Below, in pieces: positions 40,310 to 48,123 of a stretch of DNA of 64,000 nt. This DNA is from Pedobacter sp. JY14-1 (GTDB taxonomy: Bacteria; Bacteroidota; Bacteroidia; Sphingobacteriales; Sphingobacteriaceae): positions 172,770-236,769 of the forward strand of contig NZ_JARJHU010000002.1 in assembly GCF_029269825.1 (NCBI RefSeq), in the 5' to 3' direction. The position numbers were made by a program, and so were the translations under genes. Position 1 is the stretch's first letter. Each line of letters opens with the position of its first letter. A model generated the notes under the pieces. That model was given only the letters and a program-made list of their open reading frames with translations. It had not been told where the DNA came from and made no database searches.

Positions 40310-42142
40310 ATGAGCATGAAAATACCAAGGATATTCAGTTTGAGCCTCCTGCTTGTTGGCTTAAGCGTTCAGATGCTTCAGGCGCAGCAATATCAGGTGG
40401 GCAAAAACGCGCATTCTCATAATGATTACCTGCAGGTGCAACCTTTTTACACCGCCTATGCCAATCGTTTTGCCTCTATAGAGATTGACGTTTACCAGGA
40501 CGGCAACAACTTATATGTCTCGCACGACAGAAAAGACATCGATACCGCAAAGACCATTGAACGGCTTTACCTGAACCCGCTTTTCGATCAGCTGAAGCTC
40601 AATGGCGGCAGGCCTTATCCAGAAGGTGGCAGCCTGCAGTTCATGATCGACTTTAAGACTGCCGGATTGCCCGCGTTGAAAGTGCTGGAAGCCAAGCTGA
40701 AGCCTTACCGCGGGTATTTTGACGTAAAGCACAATCCATATGCCGTCCGCATCGTACTGAGCGGAGCCATTCCCCCACCTCCAGAATGGAAAAATTTTGA
40801 CGAGATCTTCTTTTTTGACGGCCGCCCCGGTATGAAATATACCGAGGACCAGCAAAAGCGTGTGGCTTTTTACAGCACCTCGTTTGAGCAGTTTTCAAAA
40901 TGGAACGGGTTGGGCAGAATGGTAGCGGAAGACTATGTAAAGGTGGTAAAGTTTGTAGATTCCGTACATGCCGTAGGCAAGCCGGTACGCTTCTGGGGAT
41001 GTCCGGACACAAAGACTTGCTGGCAGGCCTTCATGAAGATCGGTGTAGACTATCTGAATACCGACCACCCGCCGGAATTGGCAAAGTTCCTGAATACCTA
41101 TCCTGCCAATTTCTACAGGGCAGTAGGTAAACATGAAATATATAAGCCTACTTTCAAGACCGATGCATTGAAAGTCGCACCAAAAAATGTGATCCTGCTG
41201 ATCAGCGATGGGGCGGGATTTTCACAGCTCTGGGCTGCGGCAACGGCCAATGGAGGACAGCTGAATGTAACCCAGCTTAAGCAGGCGGGCTATTCCAACA
41301 CGGTTCCGGCCAATGACTACAACACCGATTCAGCTGCAGGTGCAACTGCAATGAGTATAGGAGAAAAGACCAATAACCGCTTTATCGGTATGTCCGCTTC
41401 AGGACAAAAACAGGATAATATTGTCGAGAAGCTCTCTGCCAGGGGGCTTCGCTGCGGTATCGTTTCCAACGACAAGATCACCGGAGCAACCCCTTCTTCT
41501 TTCTTTGCACACCAGACTGAGCGTGACTGGAGTGATAAGATCGCAGCTGATGTGGTGAACAGCCCGGCTGCATTGATTATCGGCGGTTATCCCGCTGCAT
41601 TTGACCAGTCAGGATTGACCGAACAGGTAAAAGCAAAAGGTTTTGAAATTACAAAGGGCCTCGCTAGATTAAAGGATGTGCCAGTCGGCAAGCGTGTGAT
41701 CTGTTTTGATAACGACCGCACAGAAGATAATTTCAGGCTGATCGAGCCTGCCTTTGATGAGGCTGTAAAGCGACTTGGTCATCACAAGAAGGGTTTCTTC
41801 CTGATGATTGAAGGTGCAAAGATCGACGGTGGCGGACACTCCAATAAGATCAGTCAGTGCATTGACGAGTACCTGAGCTTTGACAGACTGGTAGGAAAGG
41901 CAATAAAATTCGCTGATGAGGACAAAGAAACACTTGTGCTGATTACGTCAGACCACGAAACGGGAGGTCTGATCGTAGTAGACGGAAATTATCAGGAAGG
42001 TACCGTACTGGGCTCTTTTACGACGACAGACCACACTGGACTGCCCGTGCCGTTGTTCAGCTACGGGCCCGGATCAGCTCATTTCAGGGGTTTCCTGCAA
42101 AATGCGGACATCCCCAATAAGATTCTTGAACTGATCAGATAA
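40310..42142 (+). CDS. Phosphodiesterase-like domain fused to alkaline phosphatase
   Basis: 610 residues with a signal peptide (about 1-25). Residues 30-270 form a PLC-like/GDPD-type barrel domain: HSHNDY, IEIDVYQDGNNLYVSHD and TDHPPEL; its opening resembles phosphatidylinositol-specific phospholipase C. Residues 290-610 are an alkaline phosphatase: ILLISDGAG with metal Asp near 299, the nucleophile Ser in TDSAAGATAM near 341, MIEGAKIDGGGH and ITSDHETGG, then DHTGLPVPLFSYGP. It probably releases phosphate from phosphodiesters in two steps in the periplasm. No PhoB box was recognised. Confidence 0.88.
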   Translation: MSMKIPRIFSLSLLLVGLSVQMLQAQQYQVGKNAHSHNDYLQVQPFYTAYANRFASIEIDVYQDGNNLYVSHDRKDIDTAKTIERLYLNPLFDQLKLNGGRPYPEGGSLQFMIDFKTAGLPALKVLEAKLKPYRGYFDVKHNPYAVRIVLSGAIPPPPEWKNFDEIFFFDGRPGMKYTEDQQKRVAFYSTSFEQFSKWNGLGRMVAEDYVKVVKFVDSVHAVGKPVRFWGCPDTKTCWQAFMKIGVDYLNTDHPPELAKFLNTYPANFYRAVGKHEIYKPTFKTDALKVAPKNVILLISDGAGFSQLWAAATANGGQLNVTQLKQAGYSNTVPANDYNTDSAAGATAMSIGEKTNNRFIGMSASGQKQDNIVEKLSARGLRCGIVSNDKITGATPSSFFAHQTERDWSDKIAADVVNSPAALIIGGYPAAFDQSGLTEQVKAKGFEITKGLARLKDVPVGKRVICFDNDRTEDNFRLIEPAFDEAVKRLGHHKKGFFLMIEGAKIDGGGHSNKISQCIDEYLSFDRLVGKAIKFADEDKETLVLITSDHETGGLIVVDGNYQEGTVLGSFTTTDHTGLPVPLFSYGPGSAHFRGFLQNADIPNKILELIR

Positions 42143-42147
42143 CACAA

Positions 42148-42774
42148 TTAACCCCAGGCCTGCCGCATGGCGCCCAGGAAAGTTTCAGGCGCCTGGGCGC
42201 CTGAAACGGCAAGCTTCTGGTTAAATATAAAAAATGGTACGCTATGGATACCGATCTGAGCGGCCATTTGCTCGTCTGCACGGACTTCAGTGCTGAAGTC
42301 GGTACCCTGCAGCATGGTTTTTATGGCAAAGGCATCCAATCCTATGCTTGCTCCGATTGACTCTAGTTCGGAATGATCGCTGATGTCTTTTCCATCTGTG
42401 AAATGTGCCTTGAAAAGCGATTCTTCCACCGAATCTCCCAATCCATCCGCCTTCGCCATTTGTATCAGCCGGTGAGCGTCAAAAGAATTTGCGACGACCG
42501 AGTGGTCCAGATTAAACTGAAGTCCGGCTTCTGATGCGGTTTTTGAAACATTCTCCTGCATCTCCATTGCCCATTCAACAGGCCTGCCATATCTGTCGGC
42601 AAGGTATTGTGCGGGGCTTTCCGTACTGTTTTGAAGGTTTGGGTCCAGTTCGAAACTGTGCCATTCGACCTCGATCTTGTCTTTATGTTCAAACTGTTCA
42701 AGCGCAGCCTCAAATTTCCTTTTGCCGATATAACAAAACGGGCAGCGTATGTCAGACCAGATATCTACTTTCAT
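42148..42774 (-). CDS. DsbA-family oxidoreductase (FrnE-like)
   Basis: 208 residues, thioredoxin fold with a helical insert and active site CPFC near 11-14 (DIRCPFCYIGK) plus the cis-Pro segment IHSVPFFIFN. No signal peptide, so it is cytoplasmic as usual for FrnE/2-hydroxychromene isomerase-like members. It is last of a three-gene leftward operon, 9 bp after the AraC gene, and five bases from the convergent phosphatase stop. Confidence 0.9.
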   Translation of the reverse strand: MKVDIWSDIRCPFCYIGKRKFEAALEQFEHKDKIEVEWHSFELDPNLQNSTESPAQYLADRYGRPVEWAMEMQENVSKTASEAGLQFNLDHSVVANSFDAHRLIQMAKADGLGDSVEESLFKAHFTDGKDISDHSELESIGASIGLDAFAIKTMLQGTDFSTEVRADEQMAAQIGIHSVPFFIFNQKLAVSGAQAPETFLGAMRQAWG

Positions 42775-42783
42775 AAGGTATGA

Positions 42784-43689
42784 TTAATTAACGGGTTGTT
42801 TTCTGAATTCCAGCGGTTTGAGGCCGGTCTGCTTTTTAAAGAGCCGGGTAAAATAGGAGGTGTTCTCAAAGCCCAGGTAATAAGCGATCTCGGCTACTCC
42901 CCGGTCTGCCGACCGGAGCAGGTTCTTGGCCTCTGAGATCAGCGCCAGATGGATAAGCTCAAGTGCCGTTTTGCCTGTTTCCTGCTTTAATAAATCGCTC
43001 AGGTATCTGGACGAAATATTCATTTTTTCGGCCATGTAGTGGACCGATGGCAATCCCTTTTCCTGGAGACCGCCGTTTCCAATGTATTGCTGCAGGACAC
43101 TGTTGAACCTGGTAACAGTTTTTCCGGAAATCACAGTACGGTTGATGAACTGGCGCTTGTAAAACCGCTGCGAGTAGTTTAGGATGGATGCGATGTGCCC
43201 GAGCATGATCTCACGGCTGTATTCGTCCTGGTTGTTATTGTATTCCGTAAGTATCTTATCGCGCAATTCCCAGATGGTTTCCTCTTCTTTGGGCGAGAGG
43301 TGGAGCGCTTCATTGACCTCATAGTCGAAAAACCCGTATTTCTGTATGGAACTGTGCAATTCATGGCCCGAAAGATAGTCTTCATGGATGAAGATCATGA
43401 ACCCGGCTTCCTCAAATTCTACACCTTTGATCCCAATGACTTGCCTGGGCTTCATGAAGTACATGGAGCCATTGTTGCTGTCGTACGGGGTGCGGCCGTA
43501 CATAATGACACCAGATTTCAGTTTCTTGAAAGCGATGACATAGGCATCGACTGTGAATTCCCTTTCGCCAAGCTGGCAGGAGGACTGGCAGCCGATGAGG
43601 CTGAACATAGGGTTTTCCGGGGCAGACCAGTGGTTGCCTTCATGCAGTTCACTTAAGGTCTTGTAGTGTTTGACGGAGCCGGGTTTCAT
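42784..43689 (-). CDS. AraC-family transcriptional regulator
   Basis: 301 residues. N-terminal cupin-like sensory part (about 15-150), C-terminal double HTH about 205-300 with SVHYMAEKMNISSRYLSDLL and the second helix region RGVAEIAYYLGFENTSYFTR. It lies 8 bp from the quinone reductase gene upstream and 9 bp from frnE downstream, and so is likely part of a small redox operon that it also controls (inference). Confidence 0.9.
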   Translation of the reverse strand: MKPGSVKHYKTLSELHEGNHWSAPENPMFSLIGCQSSCQLGEREFTVDAYVIAFKKLKSGVIMYGRTPYDSNNGSMYFMKPRQVIGIKGVEFEEAGFMIFIHEDYLSGHELHSSIQKYGFFDYEVNEALHLSPKEEETIWELRDKILTEYNNNQDEYSREIMLGHIASILNYSQRFYKRQFINRTVISGKTVTRFNSVLQQYIGNGGLQEKGLPSVHYMAEKMNISSRYLSDLLKQETGKTALELIHLALISEAKNLLRSADRGVAEIAYYLGFENTSYFTRLFKKQTGLKPLEFRKQPVN

Positions 43690-43697
43690 TTCAGTTC

Positions 43698-44633
43698 TTA
43701 TAGTTTAATAGCGATCTTACCGACAGTCCTGCCGGTCTCCAGTTGACGGTGTGCTTCCGGCATCTGTTCAAAAGAAAAAGTCTCAGACACATGGGCTTTG
43801 AGCGTTCCTTCACCGAGAAGTGCGGCGATCTCGCGCATGTCCGCACCGTTGGACTGTACCAGGATGAAGTATCCGTCGACCCCTTTTGCCTTCGCCTTGG
43901 CGGTCACTTCCTCGTTTAACCCGGATGGGATGCTAATGATCTTACCGCCCTTTCTGGTCACCTCCAGCGAAAGGTCAATGTTGTCGCCGCCGATGGTATC
44001 GAGTACAAAGTCGTATGCTACCGGATGTGCAGACCAGTCTATATGATGGTAGTCAATGTGTTCATCTGCCCCAAGGCCAAGGACAAAATCCCTGTTACGT
44101 GCCGAGGATGTGCCGGTAACCTGTGCACCCAGGTGCTTCGCGAGTTGCACTGCAATGTGCCCAACACCACCGGCAGCCGCATGGATCAGTACCTTCTGGC
44201 CGGGCCGGACTTTTGCATGAGTGACCAGCGCCTGCCAGGCGGTAAGTGCAACAAGGGTTGCCGCCGCTGCCTCTTCGTGGGAAATGCCTTGAGGTTTCAA
44301 TGCCAGCTGATCTGCAGGGGCAGCTACATATTCGGCATAAGCTTTTCCATGCCCGGGGAAATTGATCATTCCGAATACTTCATCTCCGGCTTTAAATGCT
44401 TCACTTGCGCTTTCTGTGACGATCCCGGATATGTCCCAGCCCAGGATCAGCGGGCTTTCCTCCTTAATGCGGCCGAAAACTCCTTTTCCCATACGGGTTT
44501 TGACATCAACAGGGTTGATGCTGATGGCCTTTACCTGAACGAGCACTTCGCCCGGTTTTATCTCCGGCTTTGCCATATCGATGTATTCAAGCTGGTCGGG
44601 TGCTCCGGCTGCTTTCAGTGCAATTGCTTTCAT
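43698..44633 (-). CDS. Zinc-independent NADP-dependent quinone oxidoreductase (MDR)
   Basis: 311 residues of the medium-chain dehydrogenase family. N-terminal GroES-like part (DQLEYIDMAKPEIKPGEVLV to LGWDISGIV), and a Rossmann part with the dinucleotide motif AAAGGVGHIAVQLAKHLGA near 153-171. The Cys ligands of the zinc form are absent, as in quinone oxidoreductases. First gene of the operon with the AraC and DsbA-like genes; a substrate such as a quinone or enone is likely. Confidence 0.88.
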   Translation of the reverse strand: MKAIALKAAGAPDQLEYIDMAKPEIKPGEVLVQVKAISINPVDVKTRMGKGVFGRIKEESPLILGWDISGIVTESASEAFKAGDEVFGMINFPGHGKAYAEYVAAPADQLALKPQGISHEEAAAATLVALTAWQALVTHAKVRPGQKVLIHAAAGGVGHIAVQLAKHLGAQVTGTSSARNRDFVLGLGADEHIDYHHIDWSAHPVAYDFVLDTIGGDNIDLSLEVTRKGGKIISIPSGLNEEVTAKAKAKGVDGYFILVQSNGADMREIAALLGEGTLKAHVSETFSFEQMPEAHRQLETGRTVGKIAIKL

Positions 44634-44665
44634 TGGATTGATTTTATGTGCTAAAGATAAATTAC

Positions 44666-45481
44666 TTACCCGTGTGCCGCTACGGAAATTTCATTCCATG
44701 ACTTCCATGTGTCTAATTTCTCTGCATATACCTGTTCGGTCCTGGCAAGCCCAACTTTCCCCAGAAATAATCTTAATGGCGGGTTTTCGCTGTCGATCAG
44801 TTTAAGCACGGCAGGAACAGTCGCCTCCGGCCTGCCATAAAGACCAGGTTGCTGATTTTGAGACAGTTTTGTTCTTAGTGCATCGTAAGCAGATATGGGG
44901 TCACTATATATAGCTGATTCCCCTCCGAATTCTGTAGTATAGCCATTAGGTTCGATAATGGTCACCTTAATGCCCAGGTCACTTACCTCGCTGGCCAGGG
45001 ATTCGCTGAGACCTTCAACTGCAAACTTCGTCGCATTGTAAATTCCGAGGTTGGGAAGTGTCCATACGCCGAGTACGCTGGACAACTGGATGATGTGTCC
45101 GCTGCCCTGTTCCCTTAGTACAGGGAGCGCGGCCTGGGTGACCCAGAGTGTACCAAATACATTGGTGTCGAATATCTGCCTGGCGTTTTCCTCGCTAACT
45201 TCTTCGACGGCACCAAATACCCCGTATCCTGCGTTGTTGATCACCACATCCACCCTTCCAAAATGTGATCTGGCCGCATTCACGGCCGCAGTTACCTGCT
45301 GTTTATTGGTGATGTCAAGCTGAAGAGGCAGAAAACGGTCGCCGTATTTCGCTTTGAGGTCCTCTAAATTTCCTGTATTGCGTGAAGTTGCCGCTACATT
45401 ATCGCCGCGCTCGAGCAGCGCTTCAGTCCATAGCCTTCCGAATCCTTTGGAAGCGCCGGTAATAAAAATTGTCTTTGACAT
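44666..45481 (-). CDS. Short-chain dehydrogenase/reductase
   Basis: 271 residues, classical SDR: cofactor motif GASKGFG near 9-15, NNAGYGVFG, catalytic Ser in QLSSVLGVW and YNATK with Tyr and Lys. ATG at 45481 was chosen over the open frame to 45532 because the first beta strand (KTIFITG) begins there. NADP preference and substrate unknown. It lies 32 bp before the MDR gene in the same direction. Confidence 0.9.
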   Translation of the reverse strand: MSKTIFITGASKGFGRLWTEALLERGDNVAATSRNTGNLEDLKAKYGDRFLPLQLDITNKQQVTAAVNAARSHFGRVDVVINNAGYGVFGAVEEVSEENARQIFDTNVFGTLWVTQAALPVLREQGSGHIIQLSSVLGVWTLPNLGIYNATKFAVEGLSESLASEVSDLGIKVTIIEPNGYTTEFGGESAIYSDPISAYDALRTKLSQNQQPGLYGRPEATVPAVLKLIDSENPPLRLFLGKVGLARTEQVYAEKLDTWKSWNEISVAAHG

Positions 45482-45635
45482 AATCATTTTTTTATGGATC
45501 AAAATTAATTCGGCAGCTGTACAGATAATCACCTGTTTGAGCGAAAGAATAGCACATAAATACGTCGGCCAACTTCCGGGGTGTTTTTAAATTCATTAAA
45601 TCCGTTAAATGTTGTTCAATAGTCACATAATTTAG

Positions 45636-45643
45636 TATGTTTG
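45636..45643 (+). promoter_or_regulatory. Probable -7 element for the small gene at 45697
   Basis: TATGTTTG matches TAnnTTTG in full; a TTG lies 21 bp upstream instead of 19. Start near 45649 gives a leader of about 48 nt. Confidence 0.4.
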
Positions 45644-45696
45644 AAATCCCATATTTAACATGATGCAACGCTTCTCAAACCCATCAAATTACCGCT

Positions 45697-45900
45697 ATGA
45701 CTGAAATAAAAAATGATCCGAAAATTTTTTCGCAACCAATATCCAATGTCAGGGTAGGTCAATATCTGGCCAATTTGGGTGAAGTGCTGGAAATTGAGGA
45801 GCAGGAAGGCTATTTTTGCCTGATTATCGGCCGGCTTAATGAAAAGCAGGTAATCAGGTTTGGCAAAGAGGAGCTCATGATCCTTATTCATCCCGATTAA
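45697..45900 (+). CDS. Small hypothetical protein
   Basis: 67 residues, acidic, no signal peptide. Strand-rich pattern VGQYLANLGEVLEIEEQEGYF and a final KEELMILIHPD. No family is recognised. A promoter-like element lies upstream, and no other gene covers this stretch, so a real gene is likely. Confidence 0.5.
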   Translation: MTEIKNDPKIFSQPISNVRVGQYLANLGEVLEIEEQEGYFCLIIGRLNEKQVIRFGKEELMILIHPD

Positions 45901-46033
45901 CGGCGCGGAGCGTAACGCCTCAATTTTATGTAACCGTGCTGAATGTATCAGCTGCTGTTTGCCGTCGGATTGTTAATTGATTTGATCTTAAGTTAATATA
46001 CGTTTATTAATTTAGCCGTAAATCCTTTATATT

Positions 46034-46192
46034 ATGGAAATCAACTACGCTATATTAATCCCTGTGATCCTGGTTGTTGTCATCCTGATCATTTATCTGA
46101 TCCGCAAAAACAGGAAGGACAAAAATAGGTATGAAAAAGAAACCATCGAAGCAGAAACGCCACCGGAAAAGCACGATAAGGACAGGGTTTAA
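46034..46192 (+). CDS. Small single-span membrane protein
   Basis: 52 residues. N-terminal membrane helix (about 6-22, AILIPVILVVVILIIYLI), then a basic stop-transfer (RKNRKDKNRYEK) and an acidic, Pro-containing tail (ETPPEKHDKD). This layout is common for small inner-membrane proteins of Bacteroidota; function unknown. It ends 120 bp before the TetR gene. Hydrophobicity and the charge switch support it as a real gene. Confidence 0.6.
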   Translation: MEINYAILIPVILVVVILIIYLIRKNRKDKNRYEKETIEAETPPEKHDKDRV

Positions 46193-46252
46193 TTATGGAT
46201 GATCAGGAGTGAATACGACTTTGTTGTATTTGCGTCAGAAATTTCCATGTGC

Positions 46253-46300
46253 TTTTATAAATCTGTAAAAGCTATTAAATTTGATAACAGTGTTAACCAA
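46253..46300 (+). promoter_or_regulatory. TetR promoter and probable operator
   Basis: TAAATTTG at 46276-46283 is a full -7 match; TTT stands 19 bp upstream (46254-46256). The imperfect palindrome TTGATAACA-G-TGTTAACCAA (46281-46300) overlaps the start near 46289, where a TetR dimer would repress. Confidence 0.45.
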
Positions 46301-46312
46301 ACTTACAGATCT

Positions 46313-46918
46313 ATGGGAATAGCGGAACGCAAACAACGCCAGAAGGAAGAGTTCCGGGCCAGTATACTTGAGGCTGCCTGGCTCCAGGTGCTGGCAGACG
46401 GATGGCAATCCCTGTCCATACGCAAGATTGCAGATGCCATTGAATACAGTATTCCTGTCATTTACAATCATTTCGAGAATAAAGAGGCTATCCTTACAGA
46501 ATTTACCCGGGAGGGTTTCAGTAAACTTGCAGCAACACTTCAGAAGGAAAAGGAAAAGCACAAAGAGCCCGCTGCACAGCTAGAAGCTATTGCCCATGCT
46601 TACTGGGAGTTTGCTTTCGCAAATAAGGAGTACTACCAGCTGATGTTCGGTCTGGGCATACCTGCCTGTGACCAGGTAAATAAAATCTCGGAAATGAAGA
46701 CCATGACTACTGTCATGATCTCTACCATTCAGGATGCCATCGCCATCAGCAGGCACCCTGATGCCGATTACTTTTTAAAATATCATACTTTTTTTTCCAT
46801 TTTGCATGGCCTGGTCTCTATAAAGATGATCGAACAGTCCGGTAAGCCCGATGCGAAAAGCAAAATGGTCCTGCAGGATGCAGTTTCAGGATTTATTACT
46901 GCACTCATTGCGCAGTAA
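46313..46918 (+). CDS. TetR/AcrR-family transcriptional regulator
   Basis: 201 residues. HTH near 10-55 with FRASILEAAWLQVLADGWQSLS and SIPVIYNHFENKEAIL, and a helical ligand-binding C-terminal part of the WHG type (IAHAYWEFAFANKEYYQLMF). ATG at 46313 was chosen, since the longer frame from 46199 would start upstream of the probable promoter. Likely regulates itself and perhaps the DoxX gene that follows. Confidence 0.9.
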   Translation: MGIAERKQRQKEEFRASILEAAWLQVLADGWQSLSIRKIADAIEYSIPVIYNHFENKEAILTEFTREGFSKLAATLQKEKEKHKEPAAQLEAIAHAYWEFAFANKEYYQLMFGLGIPACDQVNKISEMKTMTTVMISTIQDAIAISRHPDADYFLKYHTFFSILHGLVSIKMIEQSGKPDAKSKMVLQDAVSGFITALIAQ

Positions 46919-46971
46919 TGTCGAAATTTTTATATTTCGGCATTTAAGCAAACATAAACCATCAAACTGAT

Positions 46972-47403
46972 ATGAGAAAACTGTTCAATACCAATTTTAA
47001 TAACGAGAGTGTGCATTTTATGCTGCTTGTACTGCGTGTGAGCATTGGAGCTTTTATGGCTATTCATGGTTTCCAAAAACTGCAGTGGGTACTTGCAGGC
47101 GGAGAAGTTCAGTTCGGAGACCCCATTGGCCTGGGTCCTGCAGTGTCTCTTTATCTTACCATTTTTGCGGAGTTTTTCTGTTCTATCCTGCTCATTCTTG
47201 GTTTGGCAACGCGCCTGGCGCTGATTCCCCTGATCGTTACCATGCTGGTTGCCGTACTCGTTGTGCATGCACCCGATGGTTTCGATAAGAAGGAATTAGG
47301 CCTGCATTTCCTGGCCGTATTTCTCTTTCTGCTGGTATCCGGACCTGGCAGGTTCAGCATCGATACAGCAATCGGTAAAAACGCTTCGCGCCGAAGAAGA
47401 TAA
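46972..47403 (+). CDS. DoxX-family membrane protein
   Basis: 143 residues with four helices (about 16-36, 59-77, 81-99 and 112-128) and the DoxX signature LRVSIGAFMAIHGFQKL near the N-terminus. The family includes subunits of membrane oxidoreductase complexes linked to thiosulfate or redox stress; no partner is adjacent. It starts 53 bp after the TetR gene. The short element TATATTTC at 46931-46938 may be a promoter of its own. Confidence 0.85.
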   Translation: MRKLFNTNFNNESVHFMLLVLRVSIGAFMAIHGFQKLQWVLAGGEVQFGDPIGLGPAVSLYLTIFAEFFCSILLILGLATRLALIPLIVTMLVAVLVVHAPDGFDKKELGLHFLAVFLFLLVSGPGRFSIDTAIGKNASRRRR

Positions 47404-47448
47404 GTCTTCCGTTACATAATTAAGGTTGATCATATCCGTTATAGGTTC

Positions 47449-48048
47449 ATGAAAAGGATTTTACTGGCCTGTCTGCTCCTTGCCGGAGCCGCTGGCTGTG
47501 GTATCAATAAGCAGGCGCAGCAGATTAAAGCGCTCGAGAAGTGCAAGTACAGGATCATATCTGCACAACAGGTCATGCTGGGCGGAGCAGATGTTAAAGG
47601 CATCATCCAGAAGCAGGACCTCAATATCGCCAGTCTCCCTGGACTGGTGCTCGGACTGCTGAGGCAGGACGTGCCACTGAAGGCCCGCCTAAACCTGGAA
47701 GTCGTCAACCCGTCTTCCGATGCCGCCGCGATCAATGAATTCGAATACCAGATATTTATCAACAAGCAGCAACTGGCTACCGGTAATGTCAACCAGGAAT
47801 TCCATGTCGATGCGGGCAAAACCGCAGTAGTTCCGGTAGATATGGAAGTCAATGTTTATCCCTTTGTGTCCAACAAGCAGGTCATGAGTGATATCGGTGA
47901 GTTCCTGAAGGCCGGCCAGGGTGGCCCCGAGAAAAAGGGACTGCTTACCCTGAAGATCAGGCCCAGCATCAAAGTAGGAGGGACTCTGGTCAAATACCCT
48001 GGCTTTATCACGATCGACAAGGAAATCAGCAGTAAAATTCTCCTATAA
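47449..48048 (+). CDS. LEA-type 2 (WHy-like) lipoprotein
   Basis: 199 residues with a lipoprotein signal and lipobox LAGAAGC (Cys near 17). The mature part has a WHy/LEA14-like beta sandwich: LKARLNLEVVNPSSDAAAIN is the conserved first strand pair. Proteins of this fold may bind envelope components, but the role is unknown. It begins 45 bp after the DoxX gene and could be cotranscribed with it. Confidence 0.8.
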   Translation: MKRILLACLLLAGAAGCGINKQAQQIKALEKCKYRIISAQQVMLGGADVKGIIQKQDLNIASLPGLVLGLLRQDVPLKARLNLEVVNPSSDAAAINEFEYQIFINKQQLATGNVNQEFHVDAGKTAVVPVDMEVNVYPFVSNKQVMSDIGEFLKAGQGGPEKKGLLTLKIRPSIKVGGTLVKYPGFITIDKEISSKILL

Positions 48049-48123
48049 TTGTTACGGAACTTCCCTGTGCTGAAAATAGAAATCTGGTTTTTTTAAGTAT
48101 TTTCGGGAGCGTAAGACCCGAAT

